Shown here piece by piece: positions 45,264-55,520 of a stretch of DNA of 64,000 bases (the stretch's first letter is position 1; each line of letters begins with the position of its first letter). The position numbers and the translations under genes were made by a program. Below the pieces are notes generated by a model. The model was not told the origin of the DNA. It did not search any database and was given only the letters and a program-made list of their open reading frames with translations. The stretch is from positions 2,356,001 through 2,420,000 of the forward strand of contig NZ_AP021875.1 in NCBI RefSeq assembly GCF_009688965.1, read 5' to 3'. Source of the stretch: Desulfosarcina widdelii. GTDB taxonomy: Bacteria > Desulfobacterota > Desulfobacteria > Desulfobacterales > Desulfosarcinaceae.

Positions 45264-46346
45264 CTATTCCGTATATCCCATGAAATCCTGCACCTCTTTC
45301 AAGTAGTTGGCCGGCCGGTAGGTATCACCGGGATAGAGTTTGTTGATCTCGCCGGCGTATTTAACATGAGCGGCATTGCCTTTGCTCTTGATCCAGGCAA
45401 GATCCTCTTCAGGCAGCGTGTAAAAAAGAATTCCGGATTTGGAGGCTTTGGCAATCTCAACCGCCTCCTGAATCTTGGTTTGCTCACGGATTTGGGCGCA
45501 AACGTCATGTACAACCGCCTTGAAGGTGGTCTGCAGATCTGCGGGCAGTTGGTTAACCCAGGCCTTGTTAAAAATCCAGATAAAAAGTCCCTGGGCATAA
45601 TCCAGGTAGGTGTAATATTTACAAACCTCGAATTTCTTGGTGATGTTGCACACCATGGGGGTATGGTCCAAACCGGTGATCACCCCTTGTTTTAAGGCGA
45701 CCGGCACGTCCGGCCACGGCATGACGACCGGATTGAATCCGCACTCTTTGTAAAAAAGCTGGTTTACGGCAGCCTCGGCGGTACGGAATTTCACCTTTTT
45801 GGCTTCCTGGATGTTTCTAACCGGCGTGGTGGTCGCCCAACCGTAGTTTCCGTATCCGGTAATGTCCAGCCCCATAATGCCCTGGTGATCCATGGCCATC
45901 ATATAGTGGTCGAACAACTTTCCGGATCCGATAAACTTGTCCAGTTTGTCGAACGAGTTGATTAAAAAAGGCAGGTTGATCAACCCAAAGCGGGGCCCCA
46001 GGTTGGTGGCGGCCACAGAACTGACGCCCATTCCCTGGATGGCCCCCATCTGTAGTTGATTGAGGACTTCGACTTCCCCGCCAAGCATAGAGAACGGCTT
46101 AAAATCGAGATAAATCTGACCATTGGTACGTTTCCACAGCTCGTCGCGCATGGCAAATCCGGCATATACGCCTTTAATTACGGGATGGGACACATTGGAG
46201 ACGATGCATTTGTATTTTGCACCGGATGGATCGAAATCGGGTTTCCATGCATCCAAAGACGGTTTTTTTGCAAATACGGGACTGAACCACAATCCAATAA
46301 CCACCAAAATCACCCATCCAATTACCATTTTTCTGTTACGAATCAT
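45264..46346 (-). CDS. dctP: TRAP transporter periplasmic substrate-binding protein (DctP family)
   Basis: A 360-residue protein with a signal peptide (cleaved near VFAKK). The family fold is seen in GVYAGFAMRDELWKRTNGQIYLDFKPFSMLGGEVEVLNQLQMGAIQ and AKKVKFRTAEAAVNQLFYKECGFNPVVMPWPDVPVALKQGVITGLD, where the Arg is likely the carboxylate clamp. The ligand is probably an organic acid; it cannot be read more closely. GGAGGGG precedes the ATG. Two promoter candidates lie upstream. Confidence 0.93.
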   Translation of the reverse strand: MIRNRKMVIGWVILVVIGLWFSPVFAKKPSLDAWKPDFDPSGAKYKCIVSNVSHPVIKGVYAGFAMRDELWKRTNGQIYLDFKPFSMLGGEVEVLNQLQMGAIQGMGVSSVAATNLGPRFGLINLPFLINSFDKLDKFIGSGKLFDHYMMAMDHQGIMGLDITGYGNYGWATTTPVRNIQEAKKVKFRTAEAAVNQLFYKECGFNPVVMPWPDVPVALKQGVITGLDHTPMVCNITKKFEVCKYYTYLDYAQGLFIWIFNKAWVNQLPADLQTTFKAVVHDVCAQIREQTKIQEAVEIAKASKSGILFYTLPEEDLAWIKSKGNAAHVKYAGEINKLYPGDTYRPANYLKEVQDFMGYTE

Positions 46347-46394
46347 CCGGCCCCTCCTTTGATTCCCCTCTGTTCCAAGAAAAAAGCTCCCCTT

Positions 46395-46442
46395 GTTAAG
46401 CTACATACCAGCTACTTAACAGCCACTAAAAATTTAAGTCAA
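46395..46442 (-). promoter_or_regulatory. Promoter candidate for dctP with overlapping inverted repeat
   Basis: On the minus strand TTGACT (46437-46442) is followed after 17 bases by TTAAGT (46414-46419). The weak -10 is overlapped by an inverted repeat, GTTAAG (46395-46400) and CTTAAC (46415-46420), which also contains a direct repeat AGCTAC with an 11-bp period. A repressor bound there would block the promoter. Confidence 0.4.
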
Positions 46443-46519
46443 GCAAAATTTTTAAAGGCCATTCAACTAATGAAAGCCGATAATATGATGTGGAGTGTGT
46501 ATGCACGTAAGTGTTCTTT

Positions 46520-46546
46520 TTTATAGAAACAATATTGAAAAGTCAA
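46520..46546 (-). promoter_or_regulatory. Alternative promoter candidate upstream of dctP
   Basis: TTGACT (46541-46546) and TATAAA (46520-46525) on the minus strand are separated by 15 bases. The boxes are closer to consensus than those of the nearer candidate, but the spacing is short. Otherwise the 308-bp gap between dctP and rplQ holds only the rplQ terminator. Confidence 0.35.
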
Positions 46547-46597
46547 AGGATAAAATAGAAACAGGCCTGGGGCATCAGCAAGGCTGGGGAAGAGCGC

Positions 46598-46630
46598 AAA
46601 AAAAAAGGCCCTGCTGAAACAGCAGAGCCC
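46598..46630 (-). terminator. Intrinsic terminator at the end of the ribosomal superoperon
   Basis: On the minus strand GGCTCTGCTG pairs with CAGCAGGGCC (one G-T pair) over a three-base loop, followed by a run of nine T (46598-46606). It lies about 25 bp after rplQ. Confidence 0.88.
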
Positions 46631-46654
46631 TTAAAGAACAGACAAAAAAATCTT

Positions 46655-47284
46655 TTATTTTTCGGCGTCGGAAGGCTCGGGATCTTTTTTGGTATCTTCC
46701 GATTCAATTTTCTCAGCGCTATCGTCTTGCTTCGAATCGGCGGGGGGGGCGGCAACTTCTGCCTCTTCCGTTTCAGCAGGAACATCTTCGACCGGGATAG
46801 AGGCTTCGGCCTGAACTTCCTCTTCTTTCGGTTGGTCGTCAGTGGCACCAACCGGAGCGGAGGGTTGGACTTCAACCGATGTGTCCGCTTTCTTTTTGGT
46901 TTTTTTCTTCTTGGCCGGTTTGGCACCATCCGAACGAACCAGCTCAACCAGCGTCATGGCGGCGGTATCCCCGGGACGCCGACCAATTTTTATCATCCGG
47001 GTATACCCGCCGTTAAAGGTTCCGAACCGTTCGGAGGCTTCTTCGAAAAGCTTATGGACCACGTCTTTTTCACGAACGATGGACATGGCCAGACGTCGCG
47101 CGTGTAGATCGCCTCGTTTGGCGAGCGTCACGATGTGATCGGCCCATCTGCGAAGCTCTTTTGCCTTTGCATCGGTTGTCTTAATGCGATCATGTTTAAA
47201 CAAGGAAGTCACCATGTTGCGAAACATCGCCTGCCGGTGACTGGTGGTACGATTGAGTTTGACACCGCTTTTTCTATGTCTCAT
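46655..47284 (-). CDS. rplQ: 50S ribosomal protein L17 with long acidic C-terminal extension
   Basis: The first about 120 residues are a normal bL17 ([37 protein letters not shown]). From there a 90-residue tail follows: a lysine run ([11 protein letters not shown]) then a Glu/Ala/Pro/Asp-rich, low-complexity, probably disordered part. Typical bL17 has 120-130 residues in total. The tail has no known function and could be a lineage feature. It is the last gene of the alpha operon, 8 bp after rpoA, and is followed by a terminator. Confidence 0.95.
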   Translation of the reverse strand: MRHRKSGVKLNRTTSHRQAMFRNMVTSLFKHDRIKTTDAKAKELRRWADHIVTLAKRGDLHARRLAMSIVREKDVVHKLFEEASERFGTFNGGYTRMIKIGRRPGDTAAMTLVELVRSDGAKPAKKKKTKKKADTSVEVQPSAPVGATDDQPKEEEVQAEASIPVEDVPAETEEAEVAAPPADSKQDDSAEKIESEDTKKDPEPSDAEK

Positions 47285-47292
47285 TGGAACCT

Positions 47293-48312
47293 TTACTCCC
47301 CTTCTTCGACTGATTCTTCAGGCGGGACAAAATTATCGAGCTTCATCCCCAGCGAGAGCCCCATCTCGGACAGGACTTCCTTGATTTCATTTAGCGATTT
47401 TCGACCGAAGTTCTTGGTTTTGAGCATTTCGGTTTCAGTTTTTTGTACAAGTTGGTAAATTTTCAGGATTTCGGCATTTTTTAGACAATTGGCGCTTCTA
47501 ACGGAAAGCTCAAGTTCCTCAACGCTGCGGTACAGATTGTCGTTAAAAGAGGGCTTTTCCTGATCCTCGTCACTGTCGGTAGACTGTGGTTCGGCATCTT
47601 CATCGAAATTGATGAAAATGCTCAGTTGTTCCTTGAGAATTTTCGAACCATAGGCAACAGCGTCTTCGGGAGTCACGCTCCCGTCTGTCCAAACTTCCAG
47701 GGTCAGCTTGTCGTAATCCGTGCGCTGGCCGACGCGGGCATTTCCCACTACGTAGTTGACGCGTTTGATCGGCGAAAACACCGCATCAATGGGTATCGTT
47801 CCGATGGGTGCATCCTCGTCCTTGTTGGCCTCCGCCAGCGAGTATCCCTTGCCCACTTTCACAACCATGGTCATGTTCAAGTCGCCTTCGCCGGTCAGGG
47901 TGGCGATATGCTGATCAGGATTCAACACCTCCACATGCCCATCGTCACTGGTAATGGCACCGGCGCTGACGGGTCCTTCACCAGACGATTCTAAGCGGAT
48001 TGTGCGCGGTGTGGCGTCGTCCATCTTCAATCGAACCTCTTTGAGGTTCAAAATAATCTCCGACACATCCTCAAGCGCACCGGGAATGACACTGAACTCA
48101 TGCTCAACGGAATCGAACCGGACAGAGACGATGGCCGCGCCATACAATGAAGAGAGGATCGTTCTTCGCAAAGAATTTCCAAGGGTGATACCGAAGCCCC
48201 TTTCCAGTGGCTCGCATACAAACTTGCCGTATGCCTCGGTACTGCTAACGCGAACTTTGTCCGACTTGATCATCTCACGCCAGTTCATGTACATAAGTTC
48301 GTTTTTAGACAT
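47293..48312 (-). CDS. rpoA: RNA polymerase alpha subunit
   Basis: A 339-residue subunit. The N-terminal dimer domain shows [22 protein letters not shown]; the C-terminal domain, contacting UP elements and activators, has the helix-hairpin motif [15 protein letters not shown] and [17 protein letters not shown]. The ATG at 48312 is eight bases from GGAG; a GTG directly before it is the alternative start. It sits between rpsD and rplQ, the usual alpha-operon order. Confidence 0.97.
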   Translation of the reverse strand: MSKNELMYMNWREMIKSDKVRVSSTEAYGKFVCEPLERGFGITLGNSLRRTILSSLYGAAIVSVRFDSVEHEFSVIPGALEDVSEIILNLKEVRLKMDDATPRTIRLESSGEGPVSAGAITSDDGHVEVLNPDQHIATLTGEGDLNMTMVVKVGKGYSLAEANKDEDAPIGTIPIDAVFSPIKRVNYVVGNARVGQRTDYDKLTLEVWTDGSVTPEDAVAYGSKILKEQLSIFINFDEDAEPQSTDSDEDQEKPSFNDNLYRSVEELELSVRSANCLKNAEILKIYQLVQKTETEMLKTKNFGRKSLNEIKEVLSEMGLSLGMKLDNFVPPEESVEEGE

Positions 48313-48396
48313 CACGTTTTCTCCAGAAGGGAATTTTTAAACCAATGCAGTTCAGCATTCAGGACCACAGCGCTTTATGCGGTCCCATGCTACGCA

Positions 48397-49026
48397 TTAT
48401 TTGGAGTAGAGTTCGACAATTAGCTGCTCCTGCATCGGCAAGGTAAGGTCTTCGCGAACCGGAAAGTTTTTTACTTCTCCTTTAAACTTCTCTTTTTCGA
48501 CAGCAATCCACGGAGGAAGCCCTCTTCTGATCACTGCATCCAGCGAGTCCACGATTGCCTGTACCTTCTTGCTTTTCTCGGTCACTTCTATGGTATCGCC
48601 GATACTGACCAGGTACGAAGGGATGTTGACACGTTTTCCGTTGACCAGAAAATGGTTGTGACGGACAAAGTGTCTCCCCTGGGTCCGCGAATTGGCGAAA
48701 CCCAACCGGTAAACCACGTTGTCCAAACGCCGCTCCAGAAGAACAAGCAGGTTGGTACCGGTAATACCCTTTTGCCGGTCAGCTTTCTTGAAGGTCAACC
48801 GGAACTGCTTTTCGGAAAGTCCGTAAGTATTTTTTACCTTCTGTTTTTCACGGAGCTGAATGCCGTAATCAGACGGTTTACCGCGCCGACGCTGCCCATG
48901 TTCTCCAGGAGCGTAGCCCCTGCGGTCAAATGCGCATTTGTCGGAGTAACAGCGGTCCCCCTTCAAAAACAATTTCATATTCTCACGTCGGCATATCCTG
49001 CAGACGGATCCTCTATATCGTGCCAA
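48397..49026 (-). CDS. rpsD: 30S ribosomal protein S4 (zinc type)
   Basis: A 209-residue uS4 with four N-terminal cysteines ([15 protein letters not shown] then RCYSDKC) forming the zinc-binding variant. The S4 RNA-binding motif [25 protein letters not shown] is intact. S4 nucleates 16S assembly and may repress the alpha operon. Its start is preceded by AAAAGGAGG. Confidence 0.97.
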   Translation of the reverse strand: MARYRGSVCRICRRENMKLFLKGDRCYSDKCAFDRRGYAPGEHGQRRRGKPSDYGIQLREKQKVKNTYGLSEKQFRLTFKKADRQKGITGTNLLVLLERRLDNVVYRLGFANSRTQGRHFVRHNHFLVNGKRVNIPSYLVSIGDTIEVTEKSKKVQAIVDSLDAVIRRGLPPWIAVEKEKFKGEVKNFPVREDLTLPMQEQLIVELYSK

Positions 49027-49092
49027 TTCGTCCTCCTTTTGAATCAGACCGGTTCATGGCGTATCGATGGTAATCGCCCGGACGGTCCGCGG

Positions 49093-49479
49093 TTACACCC
49101 GTCTTCTTTTGGGTGGCCGGCAACCGTTGTGGGGAATGGGGGTTACATCCTTAATCATTACGACGTTGAAGCCCGCGGCTTGGAGGGCGCGAAGTGCAGA
49201 TTCTCGACCGGCTCCCGGCCCTTTTACGTACACTTCGACGCTTTTCATTCCGTGCTCCATGGCCTTTTTGGCTGCATCTTCAGCGGTTAGCTGAGCCGCA
49301 AAGGGAGTGCTTTTTCGCGATCCCTTAAAACCGTGAATACCTGCACTTGACCAGGAAACGACGTTTCCCATGGCGTCAGTAATGGTAACGATGGTATTGT
49401 TGAAAGTAGACTGGATATGAACAACTCCGCTGGAGATGTTCTTTCTTTCCTTTTTTTTCGTCTTGCTTTTTCTCGGCAT
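49093..49479 (-). CDS. rpsK: 30S ribosomal protein S11
   Basis: A 128-residue uS11, standard length. Conserved parts: [29 protein letters not shown] and the C-terminal [18 protein letters not shown]. It lies in the platform of the 30S subunit. Located between rpsM and rpsD in the alpha operon. Confidence 0.97.
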   Translation of the reverse strand: MPRKSKTKKKERKNISSGVVHIQSTFNNTIVTITDAMGNVVSWSSAGIHGFKGSRKSTPFAAQLTAEDAAKKAMEHGMKSVEVYVKGPGAGRESALRALQAAGFNVVMIKDVTPIPHNGCRPPKRRRV

Positions 49480-49503
49480 TTAACTGTTCCCGTCAAATGA
49501 TAA

Positions 49504-49884
49504 TTACTTTTTAGCGGCGCCTTTTTTCTTGATCGCAGACCGTTTGGGCCCTTTTCTAGTCCTGGCATTGGTGCTGGTCCGCTGCCCGTGCACGGGCAAG
49601 GATCTCCGGTGTCGAAGTCCACGGTAACAGCCCAGGTCCATGAGCCTTTTGATGTTCATGGAAACTTCGGTACGAAGCTCCCCTTCCACCTTGAATTCGC
49701 TGTCGATCACTTTGCGAATGCTGTTGATCTCAGCTTCGGAAAGATCGTCTGTGTTGGTATTGGGATCGATTTTGAGTTTTTCAAGGATCCGATTGGAGCT
49801 TGTTCTTCCAATACCGTATATATAGGTCAGACCGATTTCTATCCGTTTGCGTCTAGGTAAGTCTACACCAGCGATTCTAGCCAA
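49504..49884 (-). CDS. rpsM: 30S ribosomal protein S13, TTG start
   Basis: A 126-residue uS13 with [25 protein letters not shown] at the start and the basic tail [16 protein letters not shown]. The first codon is TTG, fixed by GAGGAGG seven bases upstream and by the family's N-terminus. A rare start codon may lower its translation relative to its neighbours. It is 13 bp after rpmJ. Confidence 0.95.
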   Translation of the reverse strand: MARIAGVDLPRRKRIEIGLTYIYGIGRTSSNRILEKLKIDPNTNTDDLSEAEINSIRKVIDSEFKVEGELRTEVSMNIKRLMDLGCYRGLRHRRSLPVHGQRTSTNARTRKGPKRSAIKKKGAAKK

Positions 49885-49897
49885 AGCTCAACCTCCT

Positions 49898-50011
49898 CTA
49901 ACCTTGCCTCTGTTTGTGTCTTTTGTTCTCACAGATAACCCGTACTGTTCCTTTTCGCTTGATGATTTTGCATTTGCTGCAAATCTTCCTGACGGATGCC
50001 CTGACCTTCAT
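49898..50011 (-). CDS. rpmJ: 50S ribosomal protein L36 (zinc type)
   Basis: A 37-residue bL36, [17 protein letters not shown] then [12 protein letters not shown]11, C14, C27 and H32 make up the zinc site. It is placed between infA and rpsM, the usual order. Confidence 0.95.
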   Translation of the reverse strand: MKVRASVRKICSKCKIIKRKGTVRVICENKRHKQRQG

Positions 50012-50090
50012 TTGTTGACTCCTTTATGTGGTGTGGCAAAGGTTTTTCTAATTATTCGGAGACCCTATGCCACAGTACGGTTGGTACCGG

Positions 50091-50309
50091 CTACTTTGAT
50101 CGATAAGTGATGCGGCCGCGTGACAGATCGTAAGGGGATAGCTCCACCGTAACCTTGTCTCCTGGCAAAATTTTGATGAAGTGCATCCTCATTTTACCGG
50201 AGATATGGGCCAAAACCTGGTGTTTGTTTTCAAGTTCGACCTTGAACATCGCGTTTGGCAGCGTCTCCAGAACGATACCTTCGACTTTGATGGCCTCTTC
50301 CTTTGGCAT
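50091..50309 (-). CDS. infA: Translation initiation factor IF-1
   Basis: A 72-residue OB-fold protein with the family pattern [39 protein letters not shown] and [15 protein letters not shown]. It occupies the A site during initiation. It follows secY directly (86-bp gap); adk and map, often located between them, are not here. Confidence 0.97.
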   Translation of the reverse strand: MPKEEAIKVEGIVLETLPNAMFKVELENKHQVLAHISGKMRMHFIKILPGDKVTVELSPYDLSRGRITYRSK

Positions 50310-50395
50310 TCGAATCTCCCGCGTTGATCACTGTAAAGTCTGAAACTGTTGCATTGCTCCCATTCCCTCCTTGAGAGCAACAACGTTCTTCTCTT

Positions 50396-51706
50396 CTATC
50401 GCCTTCCCCGGATGCCGCCTTTTTTCAAAAAACCCTCATAATGACGGGTAAGCATGTGCGATTCCATCTGTGCCACCGTATCAATCGCCACACCCACTAC
50501 AATCAGCAACGCCGTTCCCCCGAAATAGAACGGAACGTTGAATCGGGTAATCAGAATCGAGGGCAACACACAAACTGCGGATACATAGATGGCACCACCC
50601 AGGGTAATCCTCGTCAGCACACGGTCGATGTAATCGGCAGTCCTTTTTCCCGGCCGAATTCCAGGAATGTACCCACCGTTCTTTTTCATGTTGTCGGCGA
50701 CATCCACCGGGTTGAAAGTCACCGCCGTATAAAAGTAACAGAAAAAGAATATAAAAGCGACATACAGCAACTCGTAGAAAGGATTGCCCGGACGCATCGC
50801 GTCGGCGATGCTCTTCATCCAGGGGATAGTGATAAAACTGGCGATTGTCGCAGGAAACATGATGATGGAAGAAGCAAAAATCGGCGGAATCACGCCGGAT
50901 GTGTTGATTTTGAGCGGCAGATGTGTACTTTGCCCACCGTACATGCGCCTTCCAACCACCCGTTTGGCATATTGAACGGGTATTCGCCGTTGTCCCTGCT
51001 CAACAAAAATAATGAAACCAACCACCGCCACCATGAGTAAGCCCAGCACGACCAGCGCGAAGATATTCATCTCTCCGGTGGAAAGCAACCGGAAGGTATT
51101 CATGATTGCCGACGGCATGCGTGCGACAATGCCGGCGAAAATGATCAGCGAGATGCCATTGCCGATCCCACGTTCGGTGATTTGCTCTCCCAACCACATA
51201 ATAAAAGCGGTTCCGGCGGTCAGGGTGAGGACCGTCATCAGCCGGAATCCCCAACCGGGTGCCAGCACGATGGGTGCTCCGCCGGGCGAGGTCATGCTCT
51301 CCAGGCCCACGCTGATACCGAAGCCCTGGATGATACTCAGGATGACGGTGCCGTAGCGAGTATACTGGGTTATTTTCTTGCGTCCCTGTTCGCCCTCGTT
51401 TTTCAGGCGCTCAAGGTGGGGAATGACCACAGTCAGCAATTGCAGAATGATGGAAGCGCTGATGTACGGCATAATGCCCAGTGCGAACACGGAAAGTTGC
51501 TCTAAAGCGCCACCGGAAAACATATTGAAGATACCAAAGATGGTGCCTTCCATTTTGGCGAAAAAAGAGGCCAGAGCGACGGTATCGATTCCCGGCGTCG
51601 GTACGTGGACGCCGATCCGGTATACAAAGAGCAGCGCCAGTGTATACAGGATGCGTTTTTTAAGTTCGGGAATCTTGAAGATGTTTCCGAATCCGCTGCC
51701 AACCAT
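50396..51706 (-). CDS. secY: Preprotein translocase subunit SecY
   Basis: A 436-residue inner-membrane protein with ten helices, the channel of the Sec translocon. Typical parts: [55 protein letters not shown] and the cytosolic loop [24 protein letters not shown]. It is 2 bp after rplO in the spc operon. Confidence 0.97.
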   Translation of the reverse strand: MVGSGFGNIFKIPELKKRILYTLALLFVYRIGVHVPTPGIDTVALASFFAKMEGTIFGIFNMFSGGALEQLSVFALGIMPYISASIILQLLTVVIPHLERLKNEGEQGRKKITQYTRYGTVILSIIQGFGISVGLESMTSPGGAPIVLAPGWGFRLMTVLTLTAGTAFIMWLGEQITERGIGNGISLIIFAGIVARMPSAIMNTFRLLSTGEMNIFALVVLGLLMVAVVGFIIFVEQGQRRIPVQYAKRVVGRRMYGGQSTHLPLKINTSGVIPPIFASSIIMFPATIASFITIPWMKSIADAMRPGNPFYELLYVAFIFFFCYFYTAVTFNPVDVADNMKKNGGYIPGIRPGKRTADYIDRVLTRITLGGAIYVSAVCVLPSILITRFNVPFYFGGTALLIVVGVAIDTVAQMESHMLTRHYEGFLKKGGIRGRR

Positions 51707-51708
51707 AA

Positions 51709-52149
51709 TCAGATGACCTCAATCTTTCCGCCGGCCGCTTCTATTTTCTGCCTGGCGCTTTCGCTGACTTTGTTGATCCGAACCGTAACGGGAATCTGAA
51801 CGTCCCCCTTACCGAGGATTTTAATACCATCGCGGTCACCCTTGACGAGACCGCTTTTGATAAAAGCGACTTCATCGATGATCGAATCCGCTTCGAAGCG
51901 ATTCAAATCCTGAACATTAACGATGGAAAAAACCTTTTTGAAAGGGTTCTTGAACCCGCGTTTGGGCAACCGTCGATGAATGGGCATCTGGCCGCCTTCG
52001 TAGCCGGGACGCACACCGCCGCCGGAGCGGCAGTTCTGTCCTTTGTTTCCACGTCCCGCGGTCTTTCCGGAACCCGAGGCCACTCCACGACCCACTCGCT
52101 TTCTATTTTTCCGCTGACCCTTTTCGGGCGCCAACTCGTTGAGTCTCAT
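51709..52149 (-). CDS. rplO: 50S ribosomal protein L15
   Basis: A 146-residue uL15. The N-terminal glycine/arginine-rich extension that enters the 23S RNA is visible ([22 protein letters not shown]), with [18 protein letters not shown] after it. It lies between rpmD and secY as in most bacteria. Confidence 0.97.
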   Translation of the reverse strand: MRLNELAPEKGQRKNRKRVGRGVASGSGKTAGRGNKGQNCRSGGGVRPGYEGGQMPIHRRLPKRGFKNPFKKVFSIVNVQDLNRFEADSIIDEVAFIKSGLVKGDRDGIKILGKGDVQIPVTVRINKVSESARQKIEAAGGKIEVI

Positions 52150-52152
52150 CGA

Positions 52153-52335
52153 TTATTTCTCCTCGGCAACCACCAAGTGGGATACCTTTGCCACCATTCC
52201 CTGGACGGAAGGGGTATTTTGCAGTTCGACGGTGCGATTGACTTTGGTCAACCCCATTCCCCGAAGAACCTTGCGGTGTTTTTCGGGCCGTCCAATCATG
52301 CTTTTTACCAACGTGATTTTCAGCATACCGCTCAT
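52153..52335 (-). CDS. rpmD: 50S ribosomal protein L30
   Basis: A 60-residue uL30 with the short bacterial form: ITLVKSMIGRPEKHRKVLRGMGL and the C-terminal MVAKVSHLVVAEE. It is 3 bp before rplO and 12 bp after rpsE. Confidence 0.95.
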   Translation of the reverse strand: MSGMLKITLVKSMIGRPEKHRKVLRGMGLTKVNRTVELQNTPSVQGMVAKVSHLVVAEEK

Positions 52336-52347
52336 CGTTCGAATTCC

Positions 52348-52845
52348 TTATCTTATATCCTGGACCTGAAGTCCCCGCCGTGCGGCGACGGATTCGATAC
52401 TCTCCAGTTGTTTAAGACCGTCAATAGTGGCCTTTACCACGTTGTGGGGATTGTTTGTTCCCATGCACTTGGTGAGAATGTTCTGCACCCCCACAGCTTC
52501 AAGAACAGCGCGAACGGCACCGCCGGCGATGACGCCGGTACCTTCCGAGGCGGGCTTGAGCATCACGCGCCCGGCTCCGTATTTTCCGACCACCTTGAAG
52601 GGCACGGTTCCTTCGGTTAGAGGAATCTTGACCATCGTTTTCTTGGCTTTTTCGACCCCTTTCCGAATCGCTTCGGGAACTTCACCCGCTTTGCCGAGAC
52701 CGAACCCGACGCTGCCCTCGCCGTCTCCGACGACGACGATGGCACTGAAGCTGAACCGACGTCCGCCTTTGACGACTTTGGCGACCCGGCTGATGTGAAC
52801 GACTTTATCGATCAGTTGGTTTTCTTCGGTATCTTGCTTGAACAA
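52348..52845 (-). CDS. rpsE: 30S ribosomal protein S5
   Basis: A 165-residue uS5 with [21 protein letters not shown], the loop [21 protein letters not shown] and the C-terminal domain [22 protein letters not shown]. It helps tRNA selection and mRNA unwinding. Standard spc-operon place after rplR. Confidence 0.97.
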   Translation of the reverse strand: MFKQDTEENQLIDKVVHISRVAKVVKGGRRFSFSAIVVVGDGEGSVGFGLGKAGEVPEAIRKGVEKAKKTMVKIPLTEGTVPFKVVGKYGAGRVMLKPASEGTGVIAGGAVRAVLEAVGVQNILTKCMGTNNPHNVVKATIDGLKQLESIESVAARRGLQVQDIR

Positions 52846-52871
52846 AGGTCTGCCTCCTTACCTGATATGAT

Positions 52872-53240
52872 CTAAAAATCCAACCCCGCTTCGCGGGCTC
52901 CATCGGACAGGGCTTTGATGCGTCCATGATAGAGGAAACCGTTGCGATCAAAAACGACTTTTTTAACGCCTTTGTCCAAGGCCCGCTGGGCAAGCAGTTT
53001 TCCGGTAAAAACCGCCTGAGCGACTTTACTTTCGAACTTTGGCTGATCTTTAACCGCCTTTTCGTTGCTGCATGCAGCCACGATGGTTCTACCGGTGGTG
53101 TCGTCGATAACCTGGCCATAAATGTGTTTGGTGCTTCGAAAGACGCTGAGTCTGGGCCTGTCGACGGTACTTACAATTTTCTTGCTTACTCTCTTTTTAC
53201 GTTTCAGCCAAATCTTTTTCTTTTCGATTGTTGAGCCCAT
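52872..53240 (-). CDS. rplR: 50S ribosomal protein L18
   Basis: A 122-residue uL18, the 5S-rRNA-binding protein: [26 protein letters not shown] and the C-terminal [19 protein letters not shown]. The basic N-terminus ([15 protein letters not shown]) is typical. Confidence 0.97.
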   Translation of the reverse strand: MGSTIEKKKIWLKRKKRVSKKIVSTVDRPRLSVFRSTKHIYGQVIDDTTGRTIVAACSNEKAVKDQPKFESKVAQAVFTGKLLAQRALDKGVKKVVFDRNGFLYHGRIKALSDGAREAGLDF

Positions 53241-53310
53241 TTTCCATTCCTTTAACGGACGCTATAGTTCGACCCGCCCCACAAAAGGAGCCGGACCTCG
53301 TCGGCAGATG

Positions 53311-53850
53311 CTATTTGGTACCGGTCTTACCCGCTTTTCGCTGGATATACTCTTCGGCGTATTTAACCCCTTTGCCCTTGTAAGGCTCAGGTTTTCGAAG
53401 CTTTCTGATCGAAGCGGCAGTCTGTCCAACGCGTTCCTTGTCGATACCGGTAAGTCGGATCACATTGTTTTTGTCTACAGTGGCATCGATGCCGTCGGGA
53501 AGCGGGAAATCGATGGGATGAGAATACCCGAGGTTCAAGACAATTGATTTGCCTTTCATTTCCGCTCTGTAACCGATTCCATTGATTTCCAGGACACGCT
53601 CGAAACCTTTGCTGACCCCATCGACCATGTTGGCCACGAGGCTGCGTGTCAACCCTTGCAGGGAGCGATTTTTACGGTCTTCCTGCTCGATGGTCACGAA
53701 AATCGTATTGTCCTTGATCTCCAGATCGACCGCCGGGTGAAGGGTCCGCGTCAACGTGCCTTTTTCTCCCTTGACCACGATAACTCTATCTTTGTAATCC
53801 ACGCTGGTCTTTTCCGGGATCGTGATAACTTTTTTACCTACTCGCGACAT
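53311..53850 (-). CDS. rplF: 50S ribosomal protein L6
   Basis: A 179-residue uL6 of two similar domains; VGKKVITIPEKTSVDYKDR opens it, VEGVSKGFERVLEINGIGYRA-like in the middle and PEPYKGKGVKYAEEYIQRKAGK at the end. It lies near the factor-binding stalk. Normal length and location. Confidence 0.97.
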   Translation of the reverse strand: MSRVGKKVITIPEKTSVDYKDRVIVVKGEKGTLTRTLHPAVDLEIKDNTIFVTIEQEDRKNRSLQGLTRSLVANMVDGVSKGFERVLEINGIGYRAEMKGKSIVLNLGYSHPIDFPLPDGIDATVDKNNVIRLTGIDKERVGQTAASIRKLRKPEPYKGKGVKYAEEYIQRKAGKTGTK

Positions 53851-53933
53851 TTAACGCACCTCTTGTTTACATCCTGTCAAAAGCCAGGGTTGGTTCAGGA
53901 TACGGGGCAGCGGCAGCCATCTGCTTATAACGG

Positions 53934-54329
53934 CTACCACACCGTGCACAGCACCTCGCCGCCGATGTTTCTCTCTCTGGCCGCTTTGTCGGTCATCACA
54001 CCCTGCGAGGTGGACATGATGGCGACGCCCATTCCGTTGTACACCGGTAGGACCGATTTCGCGTTAAGATAGGTCCGCCGGCTGGGCTTGCTGAGCCGTT
54101 CGATATTGATAATGGTGTGCTTCTGGGCGGCCGTATATTTGAGATAAACGCGCAGAATGCCCTGTTTGTCATCGGCGATGAACTTGTAGTTCCGGATATA
54201 GCCCGATTCTTTAAGAACCTTGGCGATCTCCGTTTTTATCTTTGAACCGGGAATATCCACACTGTTGTGTTTGGCCTTCCCTGCGTTTCTGATACGGGTT
54301 AGCATATCGGCAATTGGATCGCTCATCAC
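53934..54329 (-). CDS. rpsH: 30S ribosomal protein S8
   Basis: A 131-residue uS8 beginning MSDPIADMLTRIRNAGKAKH and ending with the RNA-binding SQGVMTDKAARERNIGGE and VLCTVW. In E. coli S8 represses the spc operon by binding the rplE leader; whether that holds here is unknown. Confidence 0.97.
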   Translation of the reverse strand: MMSDPIADMLTRIRNAGKAKHNSVDIPGSKIKTEIAKVLKESGYIRNYKFIADDKQGILRVYLKYTAAQKHTIINIERLSKPSRRTYLNAKSVLPVYNGMGVAIMSTSQGVMTDKAARERNIGGEVLCTVW

Positions 54330-54371
54330 TGTTTCCTAATTCTGATTGGTTATTCGGATATCAATTGGTGA

Positions 54372-54557
54372 TTACCAACTGGATTTTACGACCCCGGGGA
54401 GTCTTCCCTGAGAAGCCAGGTTACGAAAGCAAATTCGGCAGATGCCAAACTTCCTGATAAAGCCCCGCGGCCTTCCACAAATGGGGCACCGGTTGTAGGC
54501 CCTGACACTAAACTTGGGTTTCCGTTTTGCCTTTTGTCTGAGTGATGTCTTCGCCAA
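54372..54557 (-). CDS. rpsN: 30S ribosomal protein S14 (zinc type)
   Basis: A 61-residue short uS14 with the zinc ligands CPICGRPRG and CRICFRNLA, which define the zinc-binding form. It starts [16 protein letters not shown]. It lies between rplE and rpsH. Confidence 0.97.
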   Translation of the reverse strand: MAKTSLRQKAKRKPKFSVRAYNRCPICGRPRGFIRKFGICRICFRNLASQGRLPGVVKSSW

Positions 54558-54586
54558 TGCTTTCTCCTTGTAACCACCGGGCTGTA

Positions 54587-55126
54587 TTAGTTCTTAAAGG
54601 GCATCCCCAAAAGTTTGAGGAGTTCTTTTCCCTCGTCGTTGGTTTTGGCCGTCGTGACGATGCTGATGTTTAACCCTTTAATTTTATCGATTTTGTCGTA
54701 GTCGATTTCAGGAAAAATCAACTGTTCCTTAATTCCAAGCGAATAGTTTCCTGCGCCGTCGAAGGCTTTGCCGGAAATCCCGCGAAAGTCTCTGACGCGG
54801 GGCAGCGCGATGTTGATCAGCTTATTAAGAAAATCGTACATCCGGTTCTTTCGCAGGGTGACCATGCAACCGATGGGCATCCCCTCCCGGAGCTTAAACG
54901 CCGCAATAGATTTCTTGGCTCTGGTTACCACTGGCTGCTGCCCGGATATCTGCTTGAGTTCTTCCACAGCGGAATCGATAATCTTGATATTGTGGATCGC
55001 TTCGCCCAATCCCATGTTGACCACGACCTTTTCGATCCTCGGCACCTGCATCGGGTTCGAATAATTGAACTTTTCTTTTAGCTTAGGCACCACCGTTTCG
55101 TGGTAGTATGCTTTCAGTTGTGACAT
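54587..55126 (-). CDS. rplE: 50S ribosomal protein L5
   Basis: A 179-residue uL5 that binds 5S rRNA. Conserved parts: [42 protein letters not shown] and [22 protein letters not shown]. Normal spc-operon position after rplX. Confidence 0.97.
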   Translation of the reverse strand: MSQLKAYYHETVVPKLKEKFNYSNPMQVPRIEKVVVNMGLGEAIHNIKIIDSAVEELKQISGQQPVVTRAKKSIAAFKLREGMPIGCMVTLRKNRMYDFLNKLINIALPRVRDFRGISGKAFDGAGNYSLGIKEQLIFPEIDYDKIDKIKGLNISIVTTAKTNDEGKELLKLLGMPFKN

Positions 55127-55162
55127 GGTATTCCTCTTTGAGAGCCTTGTACGTATCCGTCC

Positions 55163-55492
55163 TTAGGCATCTATGATTTCACTGCATTTCGTGCAGATGC
55201 GCACCGTTTTGCCATCGTCCAGGGTTTTCTTTTTTACCCTTACGGGCTCAATGCATTTATTGCACATCAGCATAACGTTGGACCAGTGAATCGGGGCTTC
55301 GCTCTCGAGTATCCCACCCTGCCGGTTCTGGGCATTGGGCTTCGTATGTCGCTTCACGATATTGATATTCTCGACGAGGAGACGATTTTTCTTTTTGATG
55401 ACCTTTAGAACCTTGCCGACCTTGCCTTTATCTTTACCGGCGATGATCTTCACCTTGTCATCTTTTTTGATTGGGATAGAATCTCTGATCAT
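55163..55492 (-). CDS. rplX: 50S ribosomal protein L24
   Basis: A 109-residue uL24 with a KOW motif, [23 protein letters not shown], and a C-terminal segment [16 protein letters not shown] with CTKCSEI. The two CxxC pairs (CNKC, CTKC) suggest a zinc-binding variant. It starts assembly of the 50S subunit. Confidence 0.96.
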   Translation of the reverse strand: MIRDSIPIKKDDKVKIIAGKDKGKVGKVLKVIKKKNRLLVENINIVKRHTKPNAQNRQGGILESEAPIHWSNVMLMCNKCIEPVRVKKKTLDDGKTVRICTKCSEIIDA

Positions 55493-55520
55493 TTCTTTTC
55501 TCCACAGAGCGGGCCTGGTA

